Assembly (NCBI GenBank): GCA_018105865.1
Contig: CM030869.1
Location: forward strand, 3,223,025-3,287,024
Direction: 5' to 3'
Source of the DNA: Metaphire vulgaris
Lineage: Eukaryota; Annelida; Clitellata; Crassiclitellata; Megascolecidae
Length of the DNA stretch: 64,000 bases
This document shows, piece after piece, positions 22,255-34,026 of the stretch. Both the position numbers and the translations under genes were made by a program. The notes beneath the pieces are model-generated. The model made no database searches and was not told where the DNA came from. It saw nothing but the letters and a program-made list of their open reading frames with translations. Positions within the stretch are counted from its first letter, which is position 1. Each line of letters begins with the position of its first letter.

Positions 22255-22345
22255 AAGGAGTATTACTGTATTAGAAGCAATAGTAGCAGTAATAGTAGTA
22301 TACTGTTGTAATAGCAGTATAGAAGCAGTAGTAGCAGTAGTAGTT
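22255..22345. repeat. Imperfect (AGT/AGC)n
   Basis: Short triplet-rich stretch (agtagcagtaatagtagt), related to the longer one at 27225-27600 in front of copy 5. Confidence 0.7.
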
Positions 22346-22385
22346 ATCCAACGTTATGAGACGGTTTTGTCAATGTCATTGTAGG

Positions 22386-24035
22386 ATGTCGGAATTCTGG
22401 AAGAGAAAGATGAAGACCTATTTAAAAACGTGGGATTTCGACAGAGATGGTTACATCAGTGAGAAGGATTTCGCTGACATGGCTCGTCGCTTTGCAGACA
22501 CGTATAGAGCAAATGATGAGAGAAAGGAAGACCTCGTCCAAGTATTTGTCACTGTATGTTTCACTCCACATAATCTATAATATATATGATTCTCTATGTC
22601 TGTTTGTTTGTTTGTTTGTTTGTTTGTCGGTCACCATACACGGCAGATGTTGGAAGACGACGTTGCCATTAACAACGAAACTTTATTATCGACTGAGCGT
22701 TTAACGAAGCGTATTCATTGCAGCTTAACGAATCGTCCTGATTGCCTGCACGTTGTACGGCACCACTGGCGGCGCAGTACACCGTGTGGCGCCGTGGGCC
22801 CTACTGAGGACGCAGTCCCCCGTGCTGGGCCGTAGCCTTAGACCTTACTGGAAGGGGGCGCAGCCTCCCGTCGTAAACCAAAAGAACAGCTTTTTATAAA
22901 AATCTGTATCCGATAGTTTAGGGGCACCCATGCCCCAGCAAGGGTAGGGCATAGCGCTGTTACGGTTAACCGAACCGAACCGAAACCGCGGTTTTGACCG
23001 TGCAAATTTGGACGGTTATTTTTCGTAGAGAATAGCAAATACAATGCATGATTATGCGCGACTTTAGGTCACCTTCTCTTTTCAGTTAATGCAATTGCCA
23101 ATAGATGCTACGTAAAAGTAAAACTACATAAAATTTACATCACTTTCTCATAGGCAGTGCTGCTGACTCATCAAAGACATGGCACAAAAGCGACGCTTTT
23201 TCTATTTTAACGCTTAATTAAAAGCTGTGCAGTGTGCATTCTAGTGATGTTCAAAAAAACTGAACAGAACCGAATCGCGGTTTTTCGGCTAAAACCGAAC
23301 CAAAACCGACCGAAATTGCACGATGTGAAACCGTAGCATGTCAGCTCTAGTAAAGGGTAGCTCGAGGAATGTTGGGGTAATTAGAACGTGATATGGTTGT
23401 TTAGAAATAGTGTTGGGCGTCGAGGAATGATGTGGGAAGCTGACACGTAGAAGAATTTTCAATTTAAAGTTCACATTCGAAACCTGTATAGAGGTCTAAC
23501 CATGTCCGTATCTTCGTTTAGGTCTAACTAGAGCACGCATAATTGCTAATTTATATCGCATTTTTTCACTTGGAGTTACTTTTTCTTGAAATACACGGTT
23601 TTTTCGGGCGTGCCTATATCGGTGAGCCAAAACATCTTTATCAGCATATTTTACTAGGTGTGGAGAAAATACATGAAAGCCGGATATGTTGAAAAAGACG
23701 GTCGACTGACACTTCCAATCCTCATCGAATCCCTGAAGCAACAGATGTACGATCCAGGATTGATCAATGAATTCAGTCATTTGATTCGTGCACTCTTTGT
23801 GCTGATGGATACCAACCAAGATGGGTATGTTCAGCCAGACGAGTATAAAACTGCGCTCAAACATCTGGGTGTTCCAGAAGGGACGTTTGATGCGATGTCT
23901 GCCTTTGAGGCGATTGATGTCAATGGCGATGGGAAATTAAGCATCGATGAGTTTCTTGCAGCGTTTTATGATTTTATGTTTTCTCAGGATGAGAGCAGTC
24001 CGAACAAATTTTTCTTCGGACCATTGGTCGATTAA
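22386..24035 (+). CDS. Sarcoplasmic calcium-binding protein, copy 4
   Basis: Exon 1 22386-22553 and exon 2 23658-24035, phase 0, 181 residues. EF1 D-F-D-R-D-G-Y-I-S-E-K-D, EF3 D-T-N-Q-D-G-Y-V-Q-P-D-E and EF4 D-V-N-G-D-G-K-L-S-I-D-E are all canonical; EF2 degenerate. Exon 2 begins VWRKYMKAGY. It ends FFFGPLVD as copies 5 and 6. In place of the KFAFEAID seen before EF4 in copies 1, 5, 6 and 7 it has MSAFEAID. The 1.1-kb intron contains (TTTG)n at 22598-22626 and an accgaacc-rich repeat at about 22960-23330. ATG sits one base past the gtcattgtag acceptor. Confidence 0.9.
22960..23330. repeat. ACCGAACC-rich degenerate element
   Basis: Clusters of aaccgaaccgaaccgaaa on the left and ctaaaaccgaaccaaaac on the right, inside the copy 4 intron. 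Copy 5 lacks it at the aligned place near 28945. An insertion of unknown class. Confidence 0.5.
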
Positions 24036-24314
24036 AGCACAATACTGTTTAAATCGCTATCATAAAAGCATGTCAATGTCTTCAGACTTTTCATGGCGAT
24101 TAATAGCTTACTAGATAACATTGCTATTTTTAGTTGTTCGGTGATGGGTTCTGGTTTTGCTTTTAATGCGCACTATTTGTTTTCAACTTGACATTCGGAT
24201 GATTTCTTGAGATTGGAAATAAAATTGGCTTTAAATAGACAAATATAGATGTCATTTTGGCTTTTGTCAATATTTAGGAGCCAAGATCTTTATCTGATGC
24301 GGCTTTGCTCTATT

Positions 24315-24323
24315 TGGCAAATA
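24315..24323 (+). terminator. Polyadenylation signal, SCP copy 4
   Basis: ggcaaataaataagtcccgc follows the stop by about 290 bp. The same phrase occurs behind copy 6 at about 34840. Confidence 0.6.
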
Positions 24324-24605
24324 AATAAGTCCCGCTTGAAAGATGGCTTTTGATTTATGAAAGTTTTTATTCTCTTTGGAGGTAGAAAGTCGCTCGTAAG
24401 CACTGCGACACCATACTAAGCCGTTGGCCATTCACCTTGACGTAGGGATACAAAAAACTAAAGGCTGCAAAACACGTGGCATATTCTACATTTGTTTTGA
24501 AGCTGCAATTATGTTACGCAGTACAGAGTGCATTTATAAAATACGCAAATGAGAATCATACCTTCTGTAGGCAAATTCAACACCGTGTTTAATATGCAGT
24601 GGTGC

Positions 24606-24862
24606 GGGAAGTTAGAAGAGTGGTAACAGCGCTAGACGATGGAGCAGAAGGACGCGGGTTCAATTCCCGCAGGAGCCCTGTGGTCGACTCAGCCTTACTC
24701 GCTAGAGGGCGGTGGTAAAATGAGGAGCAGCGTTAAGCTGCGAGGTAAAACTTGGGTCTGGGAAGTTAATGCCAACCTACCCCAGATTAATGGATGATAC
24801 TACCTACGTCGCTGATTGCCCAGACCGGAGATAAGCGCCGGAACCCAACGCTCGGACTCGAA
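24606..24862 (+). mobile_element. tRNA-derived SINE, type A
   Basis: gggaagttagaagagtggta (A-box region) and GGTTCAATTCC (B box, about 24657). Body with gaggagcagcgttaagctgc and gataagcgccggaacccaac. At the paralogous place near 35304 the same SINE is present, so insertion predates the unit duplication. Confidence 0.85.
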
Positions 24863-24879
24863 TGGGCTGCCACTGTCAT

Positions 24880-25366
24880 GAGAAGAAGAGGAAAGCTGGG
24901 TTGGTTAAAGGCAAGATTGATTCATCAAGTTGAGGACATATCACTCTTGGTATTTCTATCGACAATATTCTTTACCGAATCCAATGTGATCCTCGCCCAA
25001 AAATACGATGCCTGTATTTTGTCTTCAAATACTCTGTGCACAATCTTCTTCGTAGTATTCTGCCCTTAGACAGGTTTTGTATTCCAATTTCGCCATTCAT
25101 TCCTGTTCATAGCTTTCTCCTTTAAGTCTTTATAGTCCTTTTCCACCATCCAGTCAAGTAGCATCTCTCGTGGTCTTCCTTTGGTCTTTCCTCCTCTAGT
25201 TGTCCTTTTATTTCTGTGCACAAAGTTCGCCACATAGTTTTTAAAGCAAGCAGTAGGGGCCTACGTTTTAGAATGCTTTGCCCCTGTAAAAGCGAAAACG
25301 AACGGTGTACCTACGCTATAGTCGCGCGTGGGTCAGGGTAGAGAAATGGAGAAATCCCACTACACC
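24880..25366. repeat. Duplicated spacer upstream of SCP copy 5
   Basis: Paralogous to 19560-19870 (gcaagattgattcatcaagt; acgaacggtgtacctac). No gene seen. It defines the start of the copy 5 duplication unit of about 5.5 kb. Confidence 0.6.
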
Positions 25367-25367
25367 A

Positions 25368-26192
25368 GTGTTGTTGACGAGACTTTTTGAAAAGGTCTCG
25401 AGACAAGACCAAGACTTTACCCCTCAGGTCTCGAGACAAGACCAAGACTTTACCCCTCAGGTCTTGAGACAAGACCAAGACTTTGCCCACCTGGTCTCGA
25501 AACAAGACCAAGACTTTGCCCATCTGATTCTATATTTCTAATAGGGGTGTTTGGCTAATGTTCACAGGCCCACTGTAACTTAGTGCGTAAGAAACTGAAG
25601 ACAATTTATTAACCCAACTAGAAACAAACATTCCACGGTTCCAAAACTTTCACCTACCTTACAAATCCAGATGTAGTTCCTCTGGATTCCATAATAACAC
25701 TTTTACAATAGCAGCATTGTGCCTGCCACTTGTTTTCATCTTTCGGAACGATGCAGAACGAGTTAAGCGCAAACGAAATGGTGCGCGGTGTCTTCAACTT
25801 CACCCATTTGGGCCATTCGGGTCAGGTATTTCCTTTTCAGACTTTTCCGCCATTAATCCAATCTAATTGCAGTTTAAATTATTGTTGGACACTGACCTGA
25901 TTATCACTAACAATGAAAAACGGTTGAAAAAACGGAAACACAGATAACTTCCGGTCAAAACATAGACATAAATAATTTGATGAAGTTACCATTTATTACG
26001 GAGAACTCGAGACTTCAACCAGGTCTCGAGTTCTGTGAGAACTCGAGACTTTCCAAAACTCGAGACTTTTGGCTCAAAGTCTCGAGACAGGACTTTACCC
26101 CTGTGGTCTCGAGACAAGACCAAGACTTTCTGTGGGCAAACTCGAGTACACTCGAGTTCAAGACCTTTGTCTCGAGGTCACAAGTCTGCATT
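25368..26192. mobile_element. Insertion with GGTCTCGAGACAAGACC repeats
   Basis: The left part has four 33-bp units (ggtctcgagacaagaccaag...). The right part has many ctcgagact phrases in mixed orientation. Compared with 11508 and 19860 it interrupts the shared text gaaatcccata|cacagagatagac, with near-duplicate flanks actacac / attacac. Probably a non-autonomous DNA element; class uncertain. Confidence 0.6.
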
Positions 26193-26194
26193 AC

Positions 26195-27215
26195 ACAGAG
26201 ATAGACAGTGATGGAGACTGTACATAATTGTACAGTATGTGTACTCAATCTCCAGTTTCACCGCCGTGCGACAATAAAATTAGTCGGGTCAGTTTGAAGA
26301 CATTTGTTGCTCATAAAACGATTTAATATCTGTGCAATTAAATAGCAGATGTTGCATGATTGCACCAGACACAAGACAAATGATGTTATATAATCCAAAA
26401 CCACCGTTCACAGTCCACAGTTTGTTCTCTTAACCAGACGAAAGAAGCTGGAAGATACTAGATCTGTTTCTCTAGCGTCCAATTCTGAAATATTCTAAGG
26501 TGAGAAAGTTTATCATGCATGGAATTATAGAAAATAAGATTGTTGTAGGCCTACTAATTATTTTTCTTCAAAGTACTCCGCGATAGAAGAAGCAAAACAC
26601 TCTGCCAGAAAGTTAAAATCATATGAATTATTTCAGGAGGGGTCAACGTCGTTTGAAAATTAGATTTAGTTTTGTATCTCCAAGAGAGCTATCAACGTTG
26701 CAAGCTCGTCCAGTCATAAATGGATTGACTCCTTGAATACTTGGCTTAGACAACTTTTTATGCATGGATGCAGACATACATTTACACTTACACACACACA
26801 TACGCACACGATTGCCCATATTGTCGCTGTTCTAGTGAATCAGCGACGATTCCGCTCGGTTTTTGTCCTAATCGCCAAGACTGAGTTCTACTCGTCAATA
26901 ACCGTGGAGTTTACGCCGCTTTCTGCTTTCTTCTCAAAACCTACGATCGAAGTTGGACCACTCCGCATCTCAGACCTCGTCTATACCGGCGACACGCCTT
27001 CGCTCTACTTCCCTCTAGCCTCCCCCCCACCCCCACGAAGCAGACATAGAAGGAAACCTGACACCCTTCAATCAAACCGCCACATTCCGCGCCTCCGAGT
27101 GTATCTCGACATTAGGATTCTTACTCACTATTTTTTCACCACACTTTCCTCACAAGAGCAATCGATCATAAGACAATTGTTCAAGGTATTACTCTCCTAA
27201 GGGGAATCCTAAGGG
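26195..27215. repeat. Duplicated 5' region of SCP copy 5
   Basis: Uninterrupted version of the spacer that is broken by a LINE in copy 3 (12066-14598) and by a LINE in copy 4 (20915-21793). Useful as the empty-site reference. Confidence 0.7.
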
Positions 27216-27224
27216 CATCCAAGG

Positions 27225-27427
27225 GGTATTGGAGGCAATAGTACTAGTATTTGTAGTAGTAATAGTATTGGGATAATTGCAGAACTAATGGTAGTAATAG
27301 TAGTAGTACTACTACTATTAATAATATTGGTAATGATAATAATAGTAGCAGTATAAGTAGTAGTAGTAGCAGTAGAAGTAGTAGTAATAATAATAGTACT
27401 ACTACTACTACTACTACTAATACTACT

Positions 27428-27458
<31 letters not shown>

Positions 27459-27488
27459 GTAGTAGTAGTAGTAGTAGTAGTAGTTGTT

Positions 27489-27570
<82 letters not shown>

Positions 27571-27600
27571 CGGCAGCAGTAGTAGTAGTAGGAGGAGTAG
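27225..27600. repeat. Compound trinucleotide repeat
   Basis: Long AGT/TAG, ACT and ATT runs, the best being (AGT)n at about 27485-27570. It lies about 200 bp upstream of copy 5 exon 1. Confidence 0.9.
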
Positions 27601-27812
27601 CAGATTAGCTGTATTAGTACTTATCCAGTTATCTTAGGACACGGCTTAAAACTTGACCAACTAGTCATTCCAATAGGATACTCGGCAGGACTTTCCGTCG
27701 TTGTTCCTCAGTCGCGTAAAACATTGATGTTCGTCACGAGTTATTTAAACTCGGCCACAAACAATCGTCGAACATAACTTTATGAGACGGTTTTTTTCAA
27801 TGTCATCGTAGA

Positions 27813-28665
27813 ATGTCGGAATTTTGGAAGAGAAAGACGAAGACCTATTTTAAAACGTGTGATTTCGACAGAGATGGTTACATCAGTGAGAAGGATTTCG
27901 CTGACATGGCTCGTCGCTTTGCAAAAGCTTATAACGTAAATGACGAGAGAAAGGAAAACCTCATCCAAGTATTTGTCAATGTATGTTTCACTCCACATAA
28001 TATAATCTATTGCAATCGGAGAGTTACTTTATTGTAGCATCGAAAACTGCAAAATAAATGAGAAATTTAGAATTTTAGCTTTTATCACAACTGAATCATT
28101 TCATAAAATTATATCTGTTTATTTTGCGATAAACAGCACAATTTGAATTGAATTGCATTACATCAATGGAAGTCCTTTTTTAACATTGATATTTCTGCCA
28201 TTTCAAAGCAGTTTTTCTCAATCTTATCTGAAAATTCATTTGAACATTCGGTCTTGTAGAAAGGAGCCGTATGATAAGATACAAAGAGTTCTTATTCCTC
28301 CCATTTAGGCAAACTCTCCAGAAATTGGTCTACGCTCACATTTTTTCAAAATAATATTTTTTCTCAAAAATAAACCAACATAATGAAGTAAAAGAAGCCT
28401 TATATATACAGTATATGCACTAATCTATCCTATCACGTGACTGTTGGTGACTTACTAACCAACATCGAATTGGCTGTCATTATTGCGGTTATCAAATCTT
28501 GGATACAGTTTAGAAATATGCAACCGGACTTGGAATCGCTAATGGATAATCACGATAGGATTGTTTATCAAGGAGCGATCGTCGATTGATGCCAAGGACA
28601 TAACTGAAATGGCACTATAGAAGTCAGTGATGAAACGATGCTGATGTTGACAATTATGATGTTGA

Positions 28666-28720
<55 letters not shown>

Positions 28721-30163
28721 TGTCATTCCTTAGCGATCTTACAATTCCATTCTTAATTTAGTGCTTTCATGTCTGCTCCTTTAACACTTGCGGACGCAAA
28801 TTTCCATTCTAGTCCCTTAAAATGCGCGCCCGAAAATAACTCGCCGACTTGAATTAATTCACTGGGATTTTGGTCGAAAAACAGCTTTTTCTTCATTAAA
28901 AATACTAAAAATCGGTATCCGGTAATGTAGGGCCCCCCGAACCCTAGAGGAGCTCGAGGCATGTTGGGGGATTTAGAACGTGACAGGATTGTTTAGAAAT
29001 GAACTGACATTAATCAACTTAGATCCCTCCTTAAATTCAAGGCAAATTTCTCTGATTCATTGATCTCTAAATATGTGTCAGCTTCACTCGGCTATAATAT
29101 AATTTTGCAGCTTAAAATTTGACTACAGTGTATGTACCTGCACTCTGCACTCTACACTCTGCGCCATATGTTAAATTTGCACTGTGCAACATATGTTAAA
29201 ATTTGCACTCTGTAACATTTGAAATAACCGTATTTTGTACAATCACAACTATTTCTTTTTAAAAAGTGCAATTGTATCTAGAATATTTGAACTTGTCTGT
29301 ATCTGGTATATTAGTTCATAGGGAAAGCAGACTTTGGACAGAGAATGTTTCTCTTCTGTTTCTTCTCCCCTTAGTATCCTAATTCTTTAACGTCAGTTTT
29401 AATATATCAAATATCTAACTTATCAAATATCGAAATATTACATATTTTAGCATTAAATTTTGTCTTTACACTACTTTTTTCCTAAACTGAATTGTGATAT
29501 TGACGATCTTTGGTTCTGACTCTGATACTAATAAACAGATTGATTGACTGATTGATTGAAATAGAGGCGAGTGTCGAGGAATGACGCAGGAGAATTTTCA
29601 ATTCAAAGCGCGCTATGTATACAAGCCTAGCCATGTCCATGTCATCGTTTTGGTCTAACTAGAGCACGGATAATTTTTTATTTATATCGCAATTTTTCAC
29701 TTGGAGCTTTTCGCTGAAATGCGCGGTTTTGTCGAGCGCGCAAATGTCTATGAGCCAAAACATCTTTATCAGCATATTTTACTAGGTGTGGAGAAAATTC
29801 ATGAAAGCAGGAGATGTTGAAAAAGACGGTCGCCTGACACTTCCAATCCTCATCGAATCCCTGAAGCAACAGATGTACGATCCAGCATTAATCAGCGAAT
29901 TCGACCATATGGCTCGTTTGTTATTTGGGTTGATGGATATCAACCAAGATGAATTTATTCAGCCATACGAGTATAAAATTTATTTCAAGCATTTGGGCGT
30001 TCCAGAAGGGACATTCGACGAAAAGTTTGCTTTCGAAGCAATTGATGTTAATGGAGATGGGAAAATAAGCATCGATGAGTTTGTTGCTGCGTTTTTTGAT
30101 TTTCTGTTTTCTCAGGATGAGAGCAGTCCGAACAAATTTTTCTTCGGACCATTGGTCGATTAA
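27813..30163 (+). CDS. Sarcoplasmic calcium-binding protein, copy 5
   Basis: Exon 1 27813-27980 and exon 2 29786-30163, phase 0, 181 residues. EF1 D-F-D-R-D-G and EF4 D-V-N-G-D-G-K-I-S-I-D-E are canonical. EF3 reads D-I-N-Q-D-E-F-I-Q-P-Y-E: the invariant glycine at loop position 6 is glutamate and position 7 is Phe, so this site probably binds Ca2+ weakly or not at all. Exon 1 has MSEFWKRKTKTYFKTCDFDR, with Thr where other copies have Met at residue 9. The 1.8-kb intron has (AT)n at 28668-28718 and a LINE 3' end at about 28996-29565. ATG is one base after gtcatcgtag. Confidence 0.88.
28668..28718. repeat. (AT)n microsatellite
   Basis: About 25 AT units in the copy 5 intron. It is absent at the paralogous position in copy 3. 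Confidence 0.95.
28996..29565 (+). mobile_element. Probable LINE 3' end
   Basis: Inserted relative to the copy 4 intron (tttagaaat|...|gaaatag). It ends with aataaacagattgattgact and (GATT)n-like tail. No open frame remains and the LINE class is not identified. Confidence 0.5.
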
Positions 30164-30502
30164 AGCACAATACTGTTTGAATCGCTATCATAAAAGCATG
30201 TCAATGTCTTCAGACTTTTCAAAGCGATTAATAGCTTACTAGATAGCATTGCTAATTATAATTATTCGGTGGTGGGTTCTAGCTTTGCTTTGACTGTTCA
30301 CTATTTGTTTTCATATTGACATTCAGATGATTCTTGGGATTAAAATTGGCTTTAAATAGACAAATAGACTTCATTTGCTTTCTTGTCAATGTCGGATGAT
30401 TCTTGGGATTAAAATTGGCTTTAAATAGACAATTAGACTTCATTTGCTTTCTTGTCAATATTTAGAAGCCGAGATCGGTATCTGATGCGGCTTTCTTTCT
30501 AG

Positions 30503-30514
30503 TTGGCAAATAAA
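30503..30514 (+). terminator. Polyadenylation signal, SCP copy 5
   Basis: ggcaaataaataaatcc about 340 bp after the stop. A near-identical segment, with acaaatagacttcatttgct, is tandemly repeated at about 30340-30480. Confidence 0.55.
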
Positions 30515-30612
30515 TAAATCCAGTTTGAGTTTAAATTTGTGCAGTTTTCATCCTCTTTGGTGAATAGGAAACCTCAAACCGCACTATATATGATGAAATT
30601 CTAAACGAGATT

Positions 30613-30762
30613 TTTGATGCAAAGTTTGCCTTTGAAGCAATTCATGTCAATGGTAATGGGAATTTTAGCATCGATGAGTTTGCTGTGAGCTTTTTCGATT
30701 TTCTAATCTTTCAGGAAGCCATTAGTCCGATAAAATTTTTCTTTTGACCACTGGTTGATTAA
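30613..30762 (+). pseudogene. Decayed SCP exon 2 tail
   Basis: Reads FDAKFAFEAIHVNGNGNFSI and then DEFAVSFFDFLIF...FFF, in-frame TGA (30745), PLVD, stop. It covers EF4 to the C-terminus. The Gly codon of FGPLVD became TGA and the EF4 loop has His for Asp at position 1 (H-V-N-G-N-G). Only the last third of exon 2 is present, with no acceptor. A near-identical sister lies at 36027. Confidence 0.85.
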
Positions 30763-30920
30763 GGGACAGAGTCAACAACTATATAGAACAATATGTAAAT
30801 CCCACTGAAGATTAATGGCTTCTCCTTGTGGAATACCGTCCATGCGTGATGAAGAATCACAACCTACTTGTTGTGTTTCTGTTACACAGAACACCTCGGA
30901 TCTAGACTGGGAAATCACAA

Positions 30921-31420
30921 AAGAGGTCGTCCATATATGACGTCCTCAAATGTTAGTTAAAAATTATCCCTCCTCTCCCATGTTACAAACGTATTATCCC
31001 CCTTTTAAATGACGTCACAAAATATCGACCCTTCTCCTACCACAAAACCGTCACTAGTGAAAGATACTAATAATAATGCTACTAACTTGATGTATAATAA
31101 TAATGCTACTAACTTGATTTATGATTTACTTCTTCACATATGTAACTACCAAAATTTTGCAAAATTTATTACTAATTGTTCCTAATTCTCTTGGTCCTGT
31201 CACGTGGTGAAAAGCGATTGTCCATTGGGCACTAGAAGATTACCAACAGGAACAGAATGCCACAATGGGCTGCATTTATTAATATTTACTAAAAACAAAT
31301 AAAAATTAAAATGTGACGTCACAGTATTGTACCTTCTCCTACGTGACACGTCGTCACAGCTTGGTGATTCCCCTTCCTTCCTTTTCGGCGCGTGACGTCA
31401 TATAAGTCGTGGCGAACCCC
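30921..31420. mobile_element. TIR element, GTCGTCCATATATGACGTC family
   Basis: Sister of 17096-17905 without the nested hAT. Begins aggtcgtccatatatgacgt and ends near gtgacgtcatataagtcgtg. The ends are diverged. Confidence 0.55.
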
Positions 31421-31685
31421 AAAAGTCTCCAGGCACAAAACCTTTATTGGGAAACGATCACATTCATTGTCTTCTTTCTTCGTTCAAATTTGTACCTAAT
31501 GTACCACTATTTTCTTTTAAGTATATCCTTTACTTTTCCTAATAATTTGAAATAATAATAATTAAGGTATAATAATAAATAATTTGTTGAGATAAACTAG
31601 TTTAAATGGCTTAAATATGGCGTCGTGAAACTTCACAACGTGTGTTGTTTATTGTGGATACACGAGATTATGCAATAAATTTATC

Positions 31686-31996
31686 CAGTGGCGTAGCCAG
31701 GATTTCCGGAAGGAGGGCTTTGGATTCTGGTTTTTGGTCGTGACCAGCACCAACTTTTGAAAAAGTTTGACGAGCAAAAAAACCTTATCATCTCCAGTGT
31801 TTTCTTGACAAGCAAAAAATTTAAAATAGAAACCTCTTCGCCTGTTAAGCACCGATACATTCTGTGCCCAAAGGGAGGGGTTGACCCCAAAAATCGCCTC
31901 AAAAAATAAAATTGCATATAAACTCATTATAAATATTTCGTTTTCGGCAGCCAAGAGGGACTTTATCCCCGCAACCTCCCCTAGGCTACGCCACTG
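31686..31996. mobile_element. hAT MITE, CAGTGGCGTAGCCAGG family
   Basis: CAGTGGCGTAGCCAGGATTTC ends at ...GGCTACGCCACTG with a perfect duplication AATTTATC (31678-31685, 31997-32004). Contains tgacgagcaaaaaaac (31768) and tgacaagcaaaaaa (31806). The copy at 37075-37260 is shorter, with an internal deletion. Confidence 0.9.
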
Positions 31997-32701
31997 AATT
32001 TATCGCCTCATATAATCCATGAGTTATAACCAGAACCATTTCCTCGTGAAATTTATGTTAGTGTTTTCAAGATCGGCTTTCAACCGAGGTAAATGACACG
32101 AACATGATCAAAAACTCTAAAATTACTTTATGTCTGATTTATTTTGGTCATGGCCCTCTAAGCGATCTTTTTTGTTGCCTGTCAGAATTTTCCGAAGTTG
32201 GTATTCATGGGAACCTTAACCCCCTCCCCCTTTCTCCGGAAAATCTAAAATCCTGACTACGCCAATGATTTTGGCCATCAAGTAGTCACGGGATGAGCAT
32301 TAAAGAAGCGTTTACAGTCATAGGCGAGGAGCGAGGAGCTCGAATGTGAAGTTTAACGTACCATTAAACTTTATACTCTGCCAATGCTGAGTCAATGGGA
32401 CAAAGTCTACATATGGCAGAAAGACATGTGCGCTGTTTAGATCTGTTCCGATTTTATATGCAAGATATCGCTCTCGATCAGCTCACTGTCCAGACTCAGT
32501 TTTAGATTTGGCCAAAACTTCGAAGAACGTCTGGAATCTGCAGCTTTGATATTTGACAGGCGTCTACGCAGCGCGTTGCTTGAGGTACCGCTTATTACAA
32601 TAGTGTTAAATAAAATTAAATGCAGATAATTTATATGTAAACACATCGCGCTCCATATTTTCAAAATTTCATTTACGATGCTCAGCTAACAGACGATCAT
32701 T

Positions 32702-33023
32702 GGGACTGTCCATTAATTACGTCAACAATTTAGGGGGAAGGGGTTTGAAAAAGTTTGACAGTTGTTGATAGAGGGAGGGGGTCAAGATAAGTTGACGTCA
32801 ACAATTTCACTTTTTACAAATAATCAAAAAATAAGAAATTTCATGGGATACTACTTATTACAATGGAAAAATGCACGACAAAAAAGGTCATAACCATCAC
32901 ATTTTGACATTCGATGAGCAGAACAGAGGAAAAATGGTCATCACCGCAAAACATAGTAACCTTGTTATTGGGACCTGTCATTGATCTTGGGGGGGGGTCA
33001 AAAGTTATTGACGTAATTATAGG
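32702..33023. mobile_element. Truncated GGGCTGTCCATTAATTA element
   Basis: Left end gactgtccattaattacgtc. The right end stops within ttgacgtaattata, where it abuts the TTAA-type element at 33024. Contains the inverted motif cacgacaaaaaaggtcat (32875). Confidence 0.6.
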
Positions 33024-33081
33024 GTATATATCCGTCCATTTTACATTGAGTTACAGTTAAATACACAGTTAAGGGGTTAAT
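33024..33081. mobile_element. 80-bp TTAA-type element, copy 4, at SCP copy 6
   Basis: Contains atatatccgtccattttaca and ends cacagttaaggggttaa, directly joined to tgttatcgtagaATG. In the other copies this place reads gtcaatgtcatcgtag, so the element ends about 11 bases before the copy 6 start codon and replaces part of the acceptor tract. Confidence 0.75.
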
Positions 33082-33092
33082 GTTATCGTAGA

Positions 33093-33857
33093 ATGTCGGA
33101 ATTCTGGAAGAGAAAGATGAGGACGTATATGAAAACGTGGGACTTCGATGGAGATGGTTACTTGAGTGAGAAAGACTACGCTGACATGGCCCGTCGCTTT
33201 GCAGAAGCTTATAACGCAAGTGATGAGGACAAGGAAAGCCTTATTCAGCGACTTGTCAACGTATGTTTCAATTGATGCATTAGCCTATTGTATATTGCAC
33301 GTATTATTGTATATTGCAATCAGAAATTCCGCTTACTTCAAGGCTTTTGCGGCACCTAAAACTGCAACAAATGAGATTTTTGAAATTCAAACTTCTGTCA
33401 CACTAGTGTTATTTCGTAAATAAATTATACGCTGTTTAATTAAATTGATCGGTATGATTTCAGCGGACTTTCTTACTTTAAAATTAATATTCTTCGCCAA
33501 ATTTCAAAGCAGATTTTTCACGTTTCATACTAAAATTGATTTAAGCGTTCGATCACCTGGAGTGAAAACCTCTGACAAGCAAAAAAGCTTATCTCCCTTC
33601 CAAATCGTGCTGACAAGCAAAAAAAGGTTATCTCGAAAATCGGTGGGCTGTTTTCATGATGGACAGCCCCCTCATCTTTTGAAAGCGCTTTAGAAATTAA
33701 CGAGATTTTACTTACTTTTTTACTTACTTACTTATGAATTTTGTCTTACAAAAGAGGCGTCCTTCATATTCGCCAGATGGCGACGCAATGCGTCACAACT
33801 GAATTATTTGGTCATTGGTCATGAGGCAAAAGTCTGATGATGATGATGATGATGATT

Positions 33858-33890
<33 letters not shown>

Positions 33891-33987
33891 ATGATGATGA
33901 TTATGACGTTGATATTGATGTTGATGGTGATGTGATGGTGATGTGGGTGATGATGATGAAGATGTTGTTGTTGTTGGTTGTTGTTGT

Positions 33988-34026
<39 letters not shown>

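Larger units (their letters stand above)
30335..32690. repeat. Segmental duplication, left copy
   Basis: Nearly collinear with 35812-37960, same orientation, including the decayed exon 2 tail, the GTCGTCCATATATGACG element and the CAGTGGCGTAGCC hAT. A segmental duplication of about 2.2-2.4 kb. Part of it is also recognisable, more diverged, at 16080-17950. Confidence 0.85.

Noticed and set aside
25396..25530. Four 33-bp units as a coding or CRISPR repeat
   Set aside because: Contiguous palindromic units with no spacers, inside a mobile insertion that is absent from the paralogous spacers.
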